From contig VFFE01009205.1 in NCBI GenBank assembly GCA_008921705.1, positions 1,656,276-1,720,275 on the forward strand: a stretch of DNA of 64,000 nucleotides, in the 5' to 3' direction. The notes under the pieces are model-generated. The model did not search any database. It saw nothing but the letters and a program-made list of their open reading frames with translations, and was not told the DNA's origin. The stretch comes from Burhinus oedicnemus. Taxonomy: Eukaryota > Chordata > Aves > Charadriiformes > Burhinidae. This document shows, piece after piece, positions 62,201 to 64,000 of this stretch. Within the stretch, counting starts at the first letter, position 1, and every line of letters begins with the position of its first letter. A program made the translations under genes and the position numbers.

Positions 62201-64000
62201 AGTCTTTGTGAACTGCAGAAACCACCAACACATTGAAGTGATATGGAGTTGGGAAGCACTGATAAGCACATATTATAAGCACTGATAAGTTTATAACCAC
62301 CAGCATTTTAAAGCTATAAACAGGAAATCAGAAGAGCAAAATAGACAATCTATTTATTTCTCCAAAATCAAGTAGACTAATTACTCGTCTTGGATGCACT
62401 GGGTAGAAAACTTCAACACACACAAGTATTTAATTACAATGCCATATTCATAAACTATAAACAGGTTCCATTTCAATTTATGAATAACTAGGCCAACTAT
62501 AAATTCAGCTTCACTTCAGGGCCATACAATGACAACCACAACCTGAATATAGACAGATGTGAGTGAACTGTTTTCACATAAAGGTATACTACAGGACATT
62601 TCCTCATGATGCTCAGGAGACACGTTAGGCACCTTAAACTCTCTCTGAAGTTCATGCTCAAGAGCAATCAAGTGGAAGTCAACCTTGTTCAGGTTTAGAT
62701 CTGACCTCATAAATCATTTTCTTCCCAAAAATTGTCTTTTACACTATCTCCAGCTACACTTAGGTTTTAATATCACCGTCTCCTGCCAAGACATTCCTCC
62801 CCACCCCCCCAACATATAATCAAACTTCAATTTGATCAAAAACTTTTGGAATCATTGCAAAAATAGAAGAATTTGAAGTAGTAATTTTTTAATTACTTTG
62901 TAAATGATAGAATGATCAATTTATTCACTGGAAAGGTCCTAGTTTTTTTAACCTTCTATGTCTATTTTTAAATCCTTCAGGAAAAAAAAATAAACTTTGA
63001 AGTTTAAGTGTATTTATGAAAAAAACTTGTACATGGCAAAAATGTTAATTATATATACACACCAAATAACTTTTGGTCTAAATACATCAAATATTTCTTT
63101 CTACCCTCATCGATCAAATCTTGCATAGAATTTGCAGTGGTTTTAAAACAGCATAATTTTTACCCAACTTGCTGAACTCAAAGAAACAAAATCAAGTGAC
63201 AAGGTATAAATAAACATAGCAGCTTGCGTTCTTGTTAAATTACAGCTCTCTGAACTTAAAGGGACTCATTTTTTCCCCTCCACAACCAAGTTTTATGTTG
63301 AAGTAAAAAGTTTTTAAGCACATTACAATAAATCCTCACACACACTATTATTACTACAAGTTCAGGCTTATGTTTCTTTAAATATTTTTTAGTAACATTT
63401 TAAGTTATCTACAGTACTCCTGAAAAAAATACATTTACTGGACATAAAATATCAACATCGTTGGCAAATATGACAGAAAAAAGTTCATGGACAAAATGAC
63501 AGTTCTACTGGTCAGGGAACCTCTTCTATTCAATTTGCTAAGCCAGCTGATGTTTTATGTCCAGGAAAATGTTAAATATGATGATTTCCACTGAACACTA
63601 AATAACAAAGTGTCCCATATTTTCAAAACTAATAACAAAACTAACAAGAGAATGCACATAAAAGTATAAGCTATTATTTTTACATCATGGTCTTCAGCCA
63701 AAACCTACCAAAGTCAAGGTGAATTCTTCCCATGTTTTGAAGCTAAAATCAGTTCTGAATTATGAAACATAAGGGAGCATTTGCAAATTCAAATCAAGTG
63801 TCTAAATTCTAATCTTATGTTTGCAAAACTGGAAGCCATTAAAAAAAATAATCAAAGGCTTTGTTCAAAAATTGTTAGGAAAAAATAAACACAAGTCTTT
63901 ATGTCTGTTTTTAAATAAAGATGGGAAAGGTACTTTAAACTAAAAATGAAATTATTTAATGACTCTCTAACTACATATTTTCCCCCCCCGAATACTGCAT

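Larger units (their letters stand above)
1..64000 (-). other. FTO: FTO gene body (partial, exons 4-8 with introns)
   Basis: The whole window is the middle of FTO, transcribed right to left. FTO is a nuclear Fe(II)/2-oxoglutarate-dependent dioxygenase that removes methyl groups from N6-methyladenosine, cap m6Am and 3-methyl-T/U. It has an N-terminal catalytic jelly-roll domain and a C-terminal helical bundle. Five exons together encode about 203 complete codons plus three codons split by junctions, aligning gap-free with human residues 251-455. All five have GT donors and AG acceptors, and phases match at each junction. No start codon, stop codon or UTR lies in the window. No neighbouring gene is visible. 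In vertebrates FTO lies beside RPGRIP1L and the IRX genes (established knowledge, not seen here). Human residue numbers and exon numbers come from recalled sequence. Confidence 0.96.
56226..64000 (-). other. FTO: FTO intron 3, partial
   Basis: Sequence upstream of exon 4 in transcript order. The large exon 3 that encodes most of the catalytic domain is not in it, so the intron extends beyond the right end. It contains a 20-base gap, a long T homopolymer and AT-rich unique sequence. The 139-codon minus frame at 58658-59077 and the 109-codon frame at 61438-61767 match nothing I recognise. Confidence 0.88.

Noticed and set aside
1..64000. CR1 retroposons, tRNA genes and CRISPR arrays
   Set aside because: I looked for CR1 3' ends (ATTCTATG-type repeats), tRNA T-loop signatures and regularly spaced repeats and found none convincing by eye.

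Overview
The window is one piece of a bird genome lying entirely inside a single large gene, FTO (the 2-oxoglutarate/Fe(II) RNA and DNA demethylase), read on the minus strand. Five coding exons are visible. Joined in transcript order (56082-56225, 46812-46891, 44872-45015, 37443-37562, 1999-2123) they keep one reading frame through every splice junction and align without an insertion or deletion to human FTO from about residue 251 to residue 455. From recalled human exon boundaries they are exons 4 to 8 of 9. Exons 1-3, with the Fe-binding H-x-D motif, lie beyond the right end. Exon 9, the C-terminus and the 3' UTR lie beyond the left end.

The organism is a bird, probably a neoavian. A 585-bp solo LTR at 48613-49197 belongs to a retroviral LTR type I know from neoavian genomes. 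The rest is AT-rich and poor in interspersed repeats, with AT/GT microsatellites and A/T homopolymers, as in avian introns.

Layout from left to right: 1-1998 is the end of the window's share of intron 8 and holds an 82-bp LTR-like mini-element. Exon 8 is at 1999-2123. Intron 7 (2124-37442, about 35 kb) holds a 959-base assembly gap, an old interspersed repeat, two G-quadruplex-prone tracts, a 37-bp dispersed duplication, and several unproven exon-like segments. Exon 7, intron 6 (7.3 kb, featureless), exon 6, intron 5 (1.8 kb, featureless) and exon 5 follow. Intron 4 (9.2 kb) holds a near-perfect 45-bp-arm hairpin at 47748-47864 and the solo LTR. Exon 4 is at 56082-56225, and intron 3 runs to the right end with a second, 20-base gap.

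I see no second protein-coding gene, no tRNA or rRNA gene and no CRISPR array. Nearly all other open frames are short intronic chance frames. The observations most worth checking are the hairpin, the mini-element with its perfect 5-bp flanking duplication, and a plus-strand exon-like segment at 9816-9920.
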